A DNA stretch of 64,000 nucleotides from Edaphochlamys debaryana (Eukaryota; Chlorophyta; Chlorophyceae; Chlamydomonadales): contig JAEHOE010000028.1 in the NCBI GenBank assembly GCA_016858145.1, forward strand, positions 558,001-622,000, written 5' to 3'. Shown piece by piece: positions 25,780-37,700 of this stretch (within the stretch, counting starts at the first letter, position 1; every line of letters begins with the position of its first letter). The notes beneath the pieces were generated by a model, which saw only the letters and a list, made by a program, of their open reading frames with translations, had not been told where the DNA came from and did no database searches. The translations under genes were made by a program, and so were the position numbers.

Positions 25780-28700
25780 CTGTTACCGCCAGAATCTTGA
25801 ATCGATGCCCCCCCGAGGACGTCGTGGGCAGCACTTTGACTTGGAGCACGCACGTCGGGCTCTGCGAGACCTGCAGGGCCAGCGAGGGTTGGGCCCGGCG
25901 AGCGACTGAGTCGACACTCGGCAGCAAGTCATCAACTAACACGAGGCCGTCTAGCCGCAGAAAGCCGACAAGAGCGGCCGGGCCAAGGTCTATATCGCCC
26001 GGCCAGCCAGCGGCCAGGGGTAATCTCAAACCGACAACTGGAGTCCGCTCTCCACTCCACTCTCCACAACACAACGCAACAACACAACAACACAACACAA
26101 CACAACACAACACAACACTGCGTGCCCTGCCTGCCCGCAGCTCACCTCAACCCTCTGCCGATTGCCCATGCAAGCCGCAACTTTTACCCCAGCCCATTAC
26201 CGCACTCGCCAAGAGGCTAGGAGAGAGGATGAGTTTCGGGCAGAGCAGGCGCGCGCGGAGTGCCCGGAGGTAGCTCGCATCCGGGAGGCCATGTCCTCGG
26301 CCCTTGCAGCGCTTATCGACAGGCTCATCGGACTCGAGCCTGGAGCTTTCAAGGACTCGCTCCTTTGCGTCATCAACGGGCTGGGCGCCCTGGCCACTTC
26401 GGAGCTGGAGCAGGCGGCTCGGCGGGATGTGGCTATTTGGAGCGACGTCTTCAGCATCACCCGGGGGCTCTCTGACCTGGGCAATCGCGTCGACGGATTC
26501 ATTGCGGAGCTCGCTGTCCTGGAGGACCGCGCAGTTCAGCGGAGCGCGGCGCTCTCGGACACCATCAACACCAACACAACCGAACAGTCACACCAAATTG
26601 CCGCCGTCAACATTAAGACCAACACCATTGCCAACAACGTCAAGCGGATGCAGGAGAGCGTGGGCCAGGCGGAGCGGCTTCTCGCGGTGCTCGCGGAGAA
26701 CACCCCCATGGAGGACCGCGGACGGCTGCTGCTGAGGGCGGTCCCCGACCAGCTAGCCGACCGCCTCCGCTCGGGGGACCTGTCTGGACTAGGGCCTTCG
26801 GACGGGGCAGCACTAAGTGCGTCGGTGCAGCGGAGCTGGAAGGGGGAGGGGGGCTGGAATGTCGTGCTGGGCGTGACTCCCCGCCAGCGGGCTTCGGTGC
26901 TGAGGGTGGCTAAGGAGGTGCGCGCGGCGACGGGGGTGATAGTCGCGCCCTACCTCACTGCCCTCGGACGGGCAATGCGGAAGGAGCGGCAGGGTATCTT
27001 CGAAGTCCTGCCTGCCAAGCGGCTGCAGCCCCAGTGGTGCAAGGGGGCGGACATAAGGTTCTTTGAGGGTGAGGGCTGGATGAAGTACGGGTTCTGACGG
27101 GGGTGCGGTAGGGTGTCCGTGTAACAGGGCCAATTGCGGTCCATGGCCTGGATAGCCAGGCGGGGACAAGCCCCAGGGTGGCGAACCCCTAGCAGTGGTT
27201 CAACGACCTACAGTTGGCTGTTGCTAGGGTGGTGCTGGTATGGGAGGGCCATACCCGGTAGGTGGCGCTACACGCTTAACCTCTCTCAGCCTCGGCTCGG
27301 AGCTGGTTCCTATTGTAACATCGCATCCTCTCCACTGCACAACCTGTCGGGTCTTCCAGGGCCTACGGTGACCTTCCAGCCAGCCCTTCCTTACCATCAT
27401 CGCACTCGTCTTCGCTATGCTGTGGCGGTCGGCCGTGTGCGAGTCCATGACCTGCCGGTATTCGGGAGCGGGCGCGAACAGGGATGGGAAGTCAAGGTGC
27501 CGCGGTGGGCAGGCGTCGGACATACAAGTGGCGGCGATGCCACAAGCTATGGCTGGCTCCTGTCGTTGGGCGCGGGGAAACTCACCAGGCGCGGACCAAA
27601 CTCAGCACGTTCTGCTGCAATGGAAGCCCTACCTGACCCCTGGACTTGATCCGCTAACACCCCATGACACTGCACGGCCCCCCCTGGCCTGTGCCTCCCC
27701 GGGTCGCGCCCACCATGGGGTCGCACGTGCAGTCCGACACACACAACACCTCCGCCTGGCCCCGCTCCGTGTAGCTGATGAGGTAGGTGACCACAACTGC
27801 AAGCGCGAAGAAGCAAGCATACGGCAGTAAGGGGCAGGTTGTCAGGCAGGTCTGCGTAAGCCTTTCATATGCCTCCAGGCTCTCAGCCCCTGGCCCCTGG
27901 CCCCTGGGCTGTGTTGTGCGCAAGGCTCCTGTGCCGCGTGCCTGACGGTGCCCCTTGTTCCTGTTCCTGGTCACCTTTCCCTGTGACCTTTCCTGTACCC
28001 TTTCTCCCTGTGCCATTCTACAATCCTTTCTACTACTGAGGGCTCTGTGTCCCTGGAGAGCTGCTCCAAGCGGGTGTGATACGCGCCTGGCGTATCACGG
28101 CGCGCCATCTGGGCGCGTGTCGGTCGTGCGGGCCTCGGACCGCCTCTCATTGGTGGTTCGTGGCACTGTACGGCACTGAGCTGCGCAGTCTTCTGGCCTT
28201 GCGCCGCTGCAATCATGGAGTCTATTGACCCCGCCCAACTCGGACGAGTGTCTCTATCGCTTCTCTCTTTTCACGGTCCACCATATCAGGGATGGTGGTA
28301 AACAGAGCGTCTAGGCGCAACTGGTAAGCAGCTACGGAGTCACCGCCAGACTTCAGGGGGTGAGCCCCCTCCTTCAGACGGAGGAAGGTCTCCTGCTCAC
28401 GTGACCGACCAGGCTCGACGGAGGTCCCATCTGGCGGAGGGCGGTAGGGTTTGACCAGGGACACGTGAAACGTGGGGTGCACGCGCATGTTGGATGGAAG
28501 CTCCAGACGCACAGCAGCAGGTCCCACCATCTTCCCGACAGGGTAAGGCCCGACCCAGCGTGGCAGGAGCTTACGGGAGCCAGAAGCTAGCGACCGCAAG
28601 TGCTGAGTGCTCAGCAACACCAACTGCCCAGGCGTGAACGTTACCGCCTTCTTCTTGGGGTTGACGTAGGCCACGGCGCGCTGTTGAGCGGCCTCCAGGC

Positions 28701-31700
28701 AGGACTTGGCGTCGGCAATGCGCTTGCTGAAGTCCACGACGAACTGTTTCGAAGCGGGAACAGAGGGTTCGAGTTCACGCCACACAGGGAGGGCAGGGTT
28801 ACAGCCGTAGTTCAGGAAGAAGGGCGACTGCCCAGTCGAACAGTTAACGGCATTGTTGATGGCGAACTCAGCAGCAGTTAGGAACGAGTCCCAGGCAGCC
28901 TGCGTGCGGGAGGCAAAGTTTCTCAGGGTTTCACCAAGCACCCGGTTAACACGCTCAGTTTGGCTGTCAGTCTGTGGGTGGTACGAGGTTGACAGCTTGG
29001 GCCGGGTGCCGCACAGGCGGCACAGCTCTTGCCAGAAGGAGCTACGCCAAAGCTTATCCCGATCACCAACCACATCTCTCGGAAAGCCATGCAGCCGTAC
29101 GATGTTGTCGAAGAACAACTGCGCAGCTTCAGGGGCGGTACAGTTAACCGTCGTTGGGGCCAGGTGCACCATCTTAGTCAGCCGGTCAACGAACACCAGA
29201 ACAGTATCCCATCCCCGCTCCGTGCGCGGTAGAGCAGTCACGAAGTCCATGGAGACAGAATCCCAGGGCCCGTTAGGAATAGGCAAGGGTGTCAGAAGCC
29301 CGTGACCCTTCCCGGACAGGGCCTTGCTCACTTGACACGGATGGCAAGACTTAACGAACTCACGAGTGTCACAGTCCATGGAAGACCACCAGAAGTGACG
29401 CTGCACGAGCTCCAGGGTACGCTTCTCTCCTGGGTGACTGGCAACGGGGCCAGAGTGAAAGCGTGAGATGATGTAACGGCGCAGCTCAGGATCAGCCGGC
29501 ACCATGACACGGCGTCGCCCAGAGTCATCGGCATCAGCCTGAAACCACAGCCCGTTCAGGTTCTCGTACACATCAGTGTGCAGAGGATCAGCAAACCAGT
29601 CATCCGCAGCGTAAGCACCCTTCAGGCGTGCGGCCAGGTCCAGTGACTCATCTGGGGTCAACTCTGGAGGAAGGCCAGCGACAGGGAAGCGAACGTCCAG
29701 AGCCAGCCCATCAGCGTCACCAGGCGTGCGCGGGCTTGATGCAGCTAGAGGCGCCCGCCCAGTTGGCGACGCCTCTCCAAGGCACGTTGGCTCCTGGGTC
29801 TGCGGGTCAGGACCAGGGTCAGAGTCAGGCGTCACAGCAGCCTCTGGCACAACCGTGCGGCCAGGAGCTGGGGTGGTGGCGAGTTTGCGTCGCTTTTGCC
29901 CCCCCAGAGGCTCAGCGTTACCTCCCTGTGGTGCGCTGTCAGCCGAGCGCTTCGCCTGCCATCGGGTGGTCACCTGGGACAGAGAGAGACCAGCCAAGGT
30001 TATGCGTGCAATGCGAGCCACCTTGAACGACGGATGCCAACTGAGCGCATCTGCAACGCTGTTCGTGCAGCCCTTCACATACTCCCATGTGAAGTTGAAG
30101 CGCGCCAGGTATTCCATCCAGCATGCTTGACGCCGGGACAGAGTCGGCACACCCTGCAGAAAGGTGTGGGGGGCGTGGTCAGTTTTCACAGTAAACTGAG
30201 CACCCTCAACGTAACAGCGCCACTCCCTCAGCGCTTCAACCACAGACAACAGCTCCCGTTCGCCTGTCGTGTAGACGCCTGCTACGAGAAGGCCGTCCGC
30301 GTGGCCTGCTTCCTCTCCAGCAAGAAGCTGCTCGAGAAGTACCTCATCTGGAGCGAGTACCTGCTCTTCGTCACCCCGGCCACCTCGCGACGCGCGAGTC
30401 GCTGCAGGGCTCGCTCTGCGCCGCCAAGGCGCACCTGATCGCCCTTGGTGAGTGATGGCTGATCAGCTTGCGAACCCGGGACCGCCTGGGGTCGATGTCG
30501 ATGGGGATGGTCTTCCGCCGGCCGTTCTCCAGCCACAGCAACAGCAGCCTCCGCCTGGGGGGGTTGCTGCTGGTGGTGCGGGCGCCGGGCCTGCCGGCGG
30601 CCCGGCTGTTGGTGCTGGTGCTGGGGGTGCGGGCGTACCGAATCCCCCGCCGCCCGCTGTTCCCGGTCCCTTAGCACCTGGCCTGTTTGCTGCTCTCCAG
30701 CCTCCTGCGGCTGGGCCCAACCAACCTGGGGCACAGTTCAATCCGCTAGCTGCAGCGCAGATGTTTCAGCAGATGCTGGGGTACATGCCGTATATGTACG
30801 GAGCCATGCCCGGAATGCCCTTTGCGCCCCCGTTCATGGCCCCCTTTGCCCAGCCTCCCTTCCTGCCCCAGGCGAACGTGCAACCTATCCCCGTTGCACC
30901 GCCGCCTGCACCTGCACCTGCACCTGCACCTGCACCTGCACCTGCACCTGCACCTGCACCTGCACCTGCACCTGCACCTGCACCTGCACCTGCACCTGCA
31001 CCTGCACCTGCACCTGCACCTGCACCTGCACCTGCACCTGCACCTGCACCTGCACCTGCACCTGCACCTGCACCTGCACCTGCACCTGCACCTGCACCTG
31101 CACCTGCACCTGCACCTGCACCTGCACCTGCACCTGCACCTGCACCTGCACCTGCACCTGCACCTGCACCTGCACCTGCACCTGCACCTGCACCTGCACC
31201 TGCACCTGCACCTGCACCTGCACCTGCACCTGCACCTGCACCTGCACCTGCACCTGCACCTGCACCTGCACCTGCACCTGCACCTGCACCTGCACCTGCA
31301 CCTGCACCTGCACCTGCACCTGCACCTGCACCTGCACCTGCACCTGCACCTGCACCTGCACCTGCACCTGCACCTGCACCTGCACCTGCACCTGCACCTG
31401 CACCTGCACCTGCACCTGCACCTGCACCTGCACCTGCACCTGCACCTGCACCTGCACCTGCACCTGCACCTGCACCTGCACCTGCACCTGCACCTGCACC
31501 TGCACCTGCACCTGCACCTGCACCTGCACCTGCACCTGCACCTGCGCCTGCTGCTGCGGTTCCGGCTGCGCATCCTGCTGCTGACGTGGGAGCCCCGCCG
31601 GCTGGGGGCCCTCCCGTCCCCCACGCCGACGGCGGACCTCACGTTCCTGTTAACCCAAATGCTGTCACCCCACCTCCTGTCCGTGCAGAGGGCATCCAGG

Positions 31701-34700
31701 AGCCGGACAACGGCGGCCCGGGACCGTCCACCTCCGGCCCCTCGCACCGCTCGGAGGTGATTAATGGCGTGGTCAAAGCGCCTGTGCTTGACCTGGATGG
31801 GGTTAAGAAACCTGCTGTTCCTGAGCGGGTTCGTGCCTTCCTCCGGGACATGGACTGCTATCTTAAGTGTGTCACTCTGGGGCACACGTCTGAGCAGATA
31901 GCGAGCGCCCGGCTCCTAGTCCTGTCCGCCTCTCTGCGGGGTCCTGCCCGCGAGTGGCATGACTCCTGGACCCTCGCGCGTCAGCCCGGGTCCTATACCC
32001 CTGACGACCTGATTGAGGCCCTGCGCGTGCGCTTCTGCCCTCAAATCCGGTCACGCGAGCAGGAGACCTTCCTCCGTCTGAAGGAGGGGGCTCACCACCT
32101 GAAGTCTGGCGGTGACTCCGTAGCTGCTTACCAGTCGCGCCTAGACGCCCTGTTTACCACCATCCCTGATATGGTGGACCGTGAAAAGATCTCCTGGTTT
32201 CTTGACGGTCTTCAAGCTAACCCCGAGCTTGCCCGTGCCTGTGCTGCCCCAACCGAAGGCCTCAGCTTCGCCTCCTACGCTGCTCTGTGCTCTCACGCTT
32301 TGCAGCAAGAGCGTCGCCTGAAAGCTGGCGCTGATGCCACGCACCATAACCGCCTTCGTGTTGCTGCTCTGCGCCCCGCCCCTCCTTCCCGGCCTCAGGA
32401 CGGCAACACGGCCAAGAAGCCCAAGCTGGCCGCCGCCGCCGCCAAGCCGTCGCTGGAGGAGATGTTCGCGAGCGCCACCGCCAAGGGCCTGGACCTGAAC
32501 GAGATCCTCGACATGTTCAAGTGCACCCGCAAGGTGTACCTGACGCGCAAGTACAACGGCGAGTGCCTGCGCTGCGGCAACTCGGGCCACCGCGTGGACT
32601 CGTGCCCCCAGTTCAACGGCAAGGGCAAGGGCAAGGGCCAGAAGGGCAAGGGCAAGCGCGCCTAGGGGGTTGCTCAGGGGAGTGCGGAGGGAGTGCGTCC
32701 CCCTGAGTCGGCGGTCTGTGCTGCTGATCTGAAGACGGATACTGAGGCAAAGGCGACACCTGGCCCCAAGGCATGCCTGTCGTGGTGCATGCATAGAGCA
32801 GTGCGTCCCGATGTACTGGCTCAAGTCGAGAAGGCAATCCGGCAACCTCTGACATTTGATCTGAGCACCTTGCGTGCTGGGTTCACGGCGGACTGTAATG
32901 TTGAGGTGCCTCGCCGGCTTGCTGACTCTTCTGTCCGTCTTCGAGGTCATTCTGTCTGGTTCACTCCTAACACCCTGAAAGAGCTGCAGTCTGGGCTACA
33001 ACTGTACCGTCGATGGCGCCACGAGACCCCTTCAACTTCGATCGCCATCCTGTTGCCGGCCTACCTGCTACGCTCCAGCAAGATTGCTTCGCTCCTTTCT
33101 GGTATGGAACGCGTTGCGCGCTTTGCTGCTGGGGAGCAACTGTTCAACGGGCTGTCTCTGACGGGTAGCGTTGAGCCTCTGCCTGCCCTGACGCATGCGT
33201 GTGAGGTCTGGTACGACGCACCTTCTGCAAAGGACGTCTCTGCCTGCGCTAACCCTGCCCCTGTTGCTTCCGCTCTGCAAGTCTGTGCCACTTCCGCAGA
33301 CTCTGACCTACCTGTGATCGAGGTTCGTGCTGGTCGGGTGCTGACCCTTGCCCTGGTCGACACTGGTGCCAGTCACGACTTCATCTCAGCTGAGTTGGTG
33401 AAGCGCTTGGGGTTGCAGATCGATGCCTCATCACACACCCATGTCACCCTTGCTGATGGGGGGCGCCAAGCCATTCAGGGCCGGGTTACTCTGCGCCTGT
33501 CCTTGGGTACCCTGCACTTCACCGCTCGCCCCTTTGTGCTTTCAGGACTGCTGGACCCTGTCGCCTACGTCCTGGGCTCATCCACCCTGCGCTCCCTACT
33601 TGCTGAGGTATGCCTGGGTGAGGGTATCTTGCGTCTGCGCAAGGGCTCTATCTCTGCTACTGTGCGCTTCCTGCCTGCGCCCAAGCCCGCCTCTGAGGCG
33701 GAGGGAGAGGAAGATGCTGACGAGGACCGGCCTAGCTGCAACTTGGCCCTCTCTGCCATGCGTGCGCAAGCCGTGCCCACTCCGATAGGCCGTCGAGAAG
33801 CTGCTCGTGAGCTGCGTAAAGGTGCCCACGGCGTTCTGTTGCGCCAACGTGTGCCCATTAACGCTGCCCTTTCGGCCTCTGAACCCAACGAGCCCCCAGT
33901 TCAGGCCCTGTTGGACGAGTTCAAGGAGGTGTTCGCTGACATTACTGGGCCTCCACCTATGCGGCCAGTGTCACACACCATCGACCTTGAACCCGGTACC
34001 CGACCCATCACCAAGCGCCAGTACCGCCTCAGCCCCGTCGAGCTGCAGGAGGTCGAGCGTCAGGTCCAAGACCTGCTGGCTAAGGGTATGATCCGGCCCA
34101 GCACATCTCCCTGGTGTTCTCCCATCCTCTTCGTCGGGAAGAAGGACGGCACTCTCAGGTGCTCTGGGGGGCTGGGGCAGGGGTGTTGTCGTAGCCTGTG
34201 TGCTCAACCCCTTGGTTTCCCCTCTGTTTCCCTCCGGGCAGGATGTGTATCGATTACCGCGGTAATTCTGGGTCTTGGGTCCTGTCTGGCCGGTGTACTC
34301 CGCCCACATAGCTTAGCTATCCGCAGCCCTCCCTGGACCTTAGGCTCTCTTAGGCAAAACCGCGCTGACCCCCTTTCCTGGTACTTGTTGTGTGTAGGGC
34401 TTAACTCCCGCACCATCAAGAACCGCTACCCACTTCCCCGGATAGACGACCTGCTCGATAAACTGCGGGGCAGCTCATACTTCAGCTCGATTGACCTGGT
34501 CCAGGGCTACAACCAGATCAGGATAGCCGACTCTGACATACCAAAGACAGCTTTCAGCACTCCTCTTGGGCACTTCGAGTACACCGTGCTTCCGTTCGGC
34601 CTTTCCAACGCCCCAGCAACTTTTTCTGAGTGTATGGCAAACATTTTCCGGCCGTGCATTACGCGGGGTTTTATGGCCGTCTATCTGGAGTGAGTGTGCG

Positions 34701-37700
34701 CGTGCTGGGCAAGCTGCCTGATCAGCGTCCCCCTTGCTTGGTCCGCTCACGCTCCCTCCCCTGTCCTCCACCGCTGGTCCCCGCAGTGATGGCCTCATCT
34801 TCAGCAAGACTCTCGATGAGCATCTGGCCCATCTACGAGAAGTCCTGGCCATCATGCGTGACCACAAGCTGCACGCCAAGGCCTCCAAGTGCCACTGGGC
34901 GCAGACTCAGGTGGAGTATCTGGGTCACGTTGTGTCTGCCGACGGGATCCGCATGGACCCTAAGAAAATTGCGGTAGTGCGCGACTGGCCAACGCCAGCT
35001 AACCTGGGGGAACTTTGGTCGTTTCTGGGCCTGACCAATTACTTCCGCAAGTTCATTGCGCGCTATTCGACCATAGCGGCACCCCTAACCGCCCTAACAC
35101 GTGCTGGTGCGTTCCTGTCTCTTGCCGCTTGGACCCCTGAGTGTCAGGCCGCCTTCAAGGCGATCAAGGACGCCATCGTGTCGGACGTGGTGCTGGCCTT
35201 TCCGGACCCCTCGCTCCCTTACCGCATCGAGCTCCAGGCGGACGCGTCTAAGGAGGGTATTGGAGCGTGCATCTTGCAGGACGGGCGCCCCATTGCGTTC
35301 ACCAGCAAGAAGTTCACCCCTGCTGAGCGCAACTACACGACAGGCAAACAGGAGCTGTTGTCTGTGGTTGAAGCGCTGAGGGAGTGGCGCTGTTACGTTG
35401 AGGGTGCTCAGTTTACTGTGAAAACTGACCACGCCCCCAACACCTTTCTGCAGGGTGTGCCGACTCTGTCCCGGCGTCAAGCACGCTGGATGGAATACCT
35501 GGCGCGCTTCAACTTCACATGGGAGTATGTGAAGGGCTGCACGAACAGCGTTGCAGATGCGCTCAGTCGGCATCCGTCGTTCAAGGTGGCTCGCATTGCA
35601 CGCCTGACCTTGGCTGGTCTCTCTCTGTCCCAGGTGACCACCCGATGGCAGGCGAAGCGCTCGGCTGACAGCGCACCACAGGGAGGTAACGCTGAGCCTC
35701 TGTGGGGGCAAAAGCGACGCAAACTCGCCACCACCCCAGCTCCTGGCCGCACGGTTGTGCCAGAGGCTGCTGTGACGCCTGACTCTGACCCTGGTCCTGA
35801 CCCGCAGACCCAGGAGCCAACGTGCCTTGGAGAGGCGTCGCCAACTGGGCGGGCGCCTCTAGCTGCGTCAAGCCCGCGCACGCCTGGTGACGCTGATGGG
35901 CTGGCTCTGGACGTTCGCTTCCCTGTCGCTGGCCTTCCTCCAGAGTTGACCCCAGATGAGTCACTGGACCTGGCCGCACGCCTGAAGGGTGCTTACGCTG
36001 CGGATGACTGGTTTGCTGATCCTCTGCACACTGATGTGTACGAGAACCTGAACGGGCTGTGGTTTCAGGCTGATGCCGATGACTCTGGGCGACGCCGTGT
36101 CGTGGTGCCGGCTGATCCTGAGCTGCGCCGTTACATCATCTCACGCTTTCACTCTGACCCCATTGCCAGTCACCCAGGAGAGAAGCGTACCCTGGAGCTC
36201 GTGCAGCGTCACTTCTGGTGGTCTTCCATGGACGGTGACACTCGTGAGTTTGTTAAGTCTTGCCATCCGTGTCAAGTGAGCAAGGCCCTGTCCGGGAAGG
36301 GTCACGGGCTTCTGACACCCTTGCCTGTTCCTAACGGGCCCTGGGATTCTGTCTCCATGGACTTCGTGACTGCTCTACCGCGCACGGAGCAGGGATGGGA
36401 TACCGTTCTGGTGTTTGTTGACCGGCTGACTAAGATGGTGCACCTGGCCCCAACGACGGTTAACTGTACCGCCCCTGAAGCTGCGCAGTTGTTCTTCGAC
36501 AACATCGTACGGCTGCATGGCTTTCCGAGAGATGTGGTTGGTGATCGGGATAAGCTTTGGCGTAGCTCCTTCTGGCAAGAGCTGTGTCGCCTGTGCGGCA
36601 CCCGGCCCAAGCTGTCAACCTCGTACCACCCACAGACTGACGGCCAAACTGAGCGTGTTAACCGGGTGCTTGGTGAAACCCTGAGAAACTTCGCCTCCCG
36701 CACGCAGGCTGCCTGGGACTCGTTCCTAACTGCTGCTGAGTTCGCCATCAACAATGCCGTTAACCGTTCGACTGGGCAGTCGCCCTTCTTCCTGAACTAC
36801 GGCTTTAACCCTGCCCTCCCTGTGTGGCGTGAACTCGAATCCTCTGTTCCCGCTTCGAAACAGTTCGTCGTGGACTTCAGCAAGCGCATCGCCGACGCCA
36901 AGTCCTGCCTGGAGGCTGCTCAACAGCGCGCCGTGGCCTACGTCAACCCCAAGAAGAAGGCGGTAACGTTCACGCCTGGGCAGTTGGTGTTGCTGAGCAC
37001 TCAGCACTTGCGGTCGCTAGCTTCTGGCTCTCGTAAGCTCCTGCCACGCTGGGTCGGGCCTTACCCTGTCGTGAAGATGGTGGGACCTGCTGCTGTGCGT
37101 CTGGAGCTTCCATCCAACATGCGCGTGCACCCCACGTTTCACGTGTCCCTGGTCAAACCCTACCGCCCTCCGCCAGATGGGACCTCCGTCGAGCCTGGTC
37201 CTGTCGCCTGGCTGGAGACCGAGCCGCTGTTCACTGTGGACCGCATCCTGGACTACCGTGAGCGGTTGGTTCATGGCAAGGGGAAGCGCAAGCGTACGGT
37301 CTCTGAGTACCTTGTGTCATGGGCTGGTTACTCTGCTGATAACAACACCTGGGAACCTGCCTCCCACTTCACCGATGACCTGAAGCCCGCCCTCGCTGAA
37401 GCCAAGGCGCGGTGGAAGGAGCGTCAACGTCCTGTTACAAGCTAAGTATCTGGCACTTGCTTGGAGCCTCCCCGCCAACTGGGTGTCATGGGGCTGTGGG
37501 GGACCACAGCTGCCGGGAGGGGGAGCACTTGTTGTGCGCAAGGCTCCTGTGCCGCGTGCCTGACGGTGCCCCGTGTTCCTGTTCCTGGTCACCTTTCCCT
37601 GTGACCTTTCCTGTACCCTTTCTCCCTGTGCCATTCTACAATCCTTTCTACTACTGAGGGCTCTGTGTCCCTGGAGAGCTGCTCCAAGCGGGTGTGATAC

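Noticed and set aside
28266..30274. A second, nested gypsy element in opposite orientation
   Set aside because: No inverted LTRs, protease or RT accompany it, and it contains a pol-gag fusion in the wrong order, so it is a rearranged piece of the same element.
30822..31885. Long Leu-His, Arg-Cys and Gln-Val reading frames through the CACCTG array
   Set aside because: A stop-free hexanucleotide repeat keeps all six frames open; only the gag frame has conserved flanking domains.
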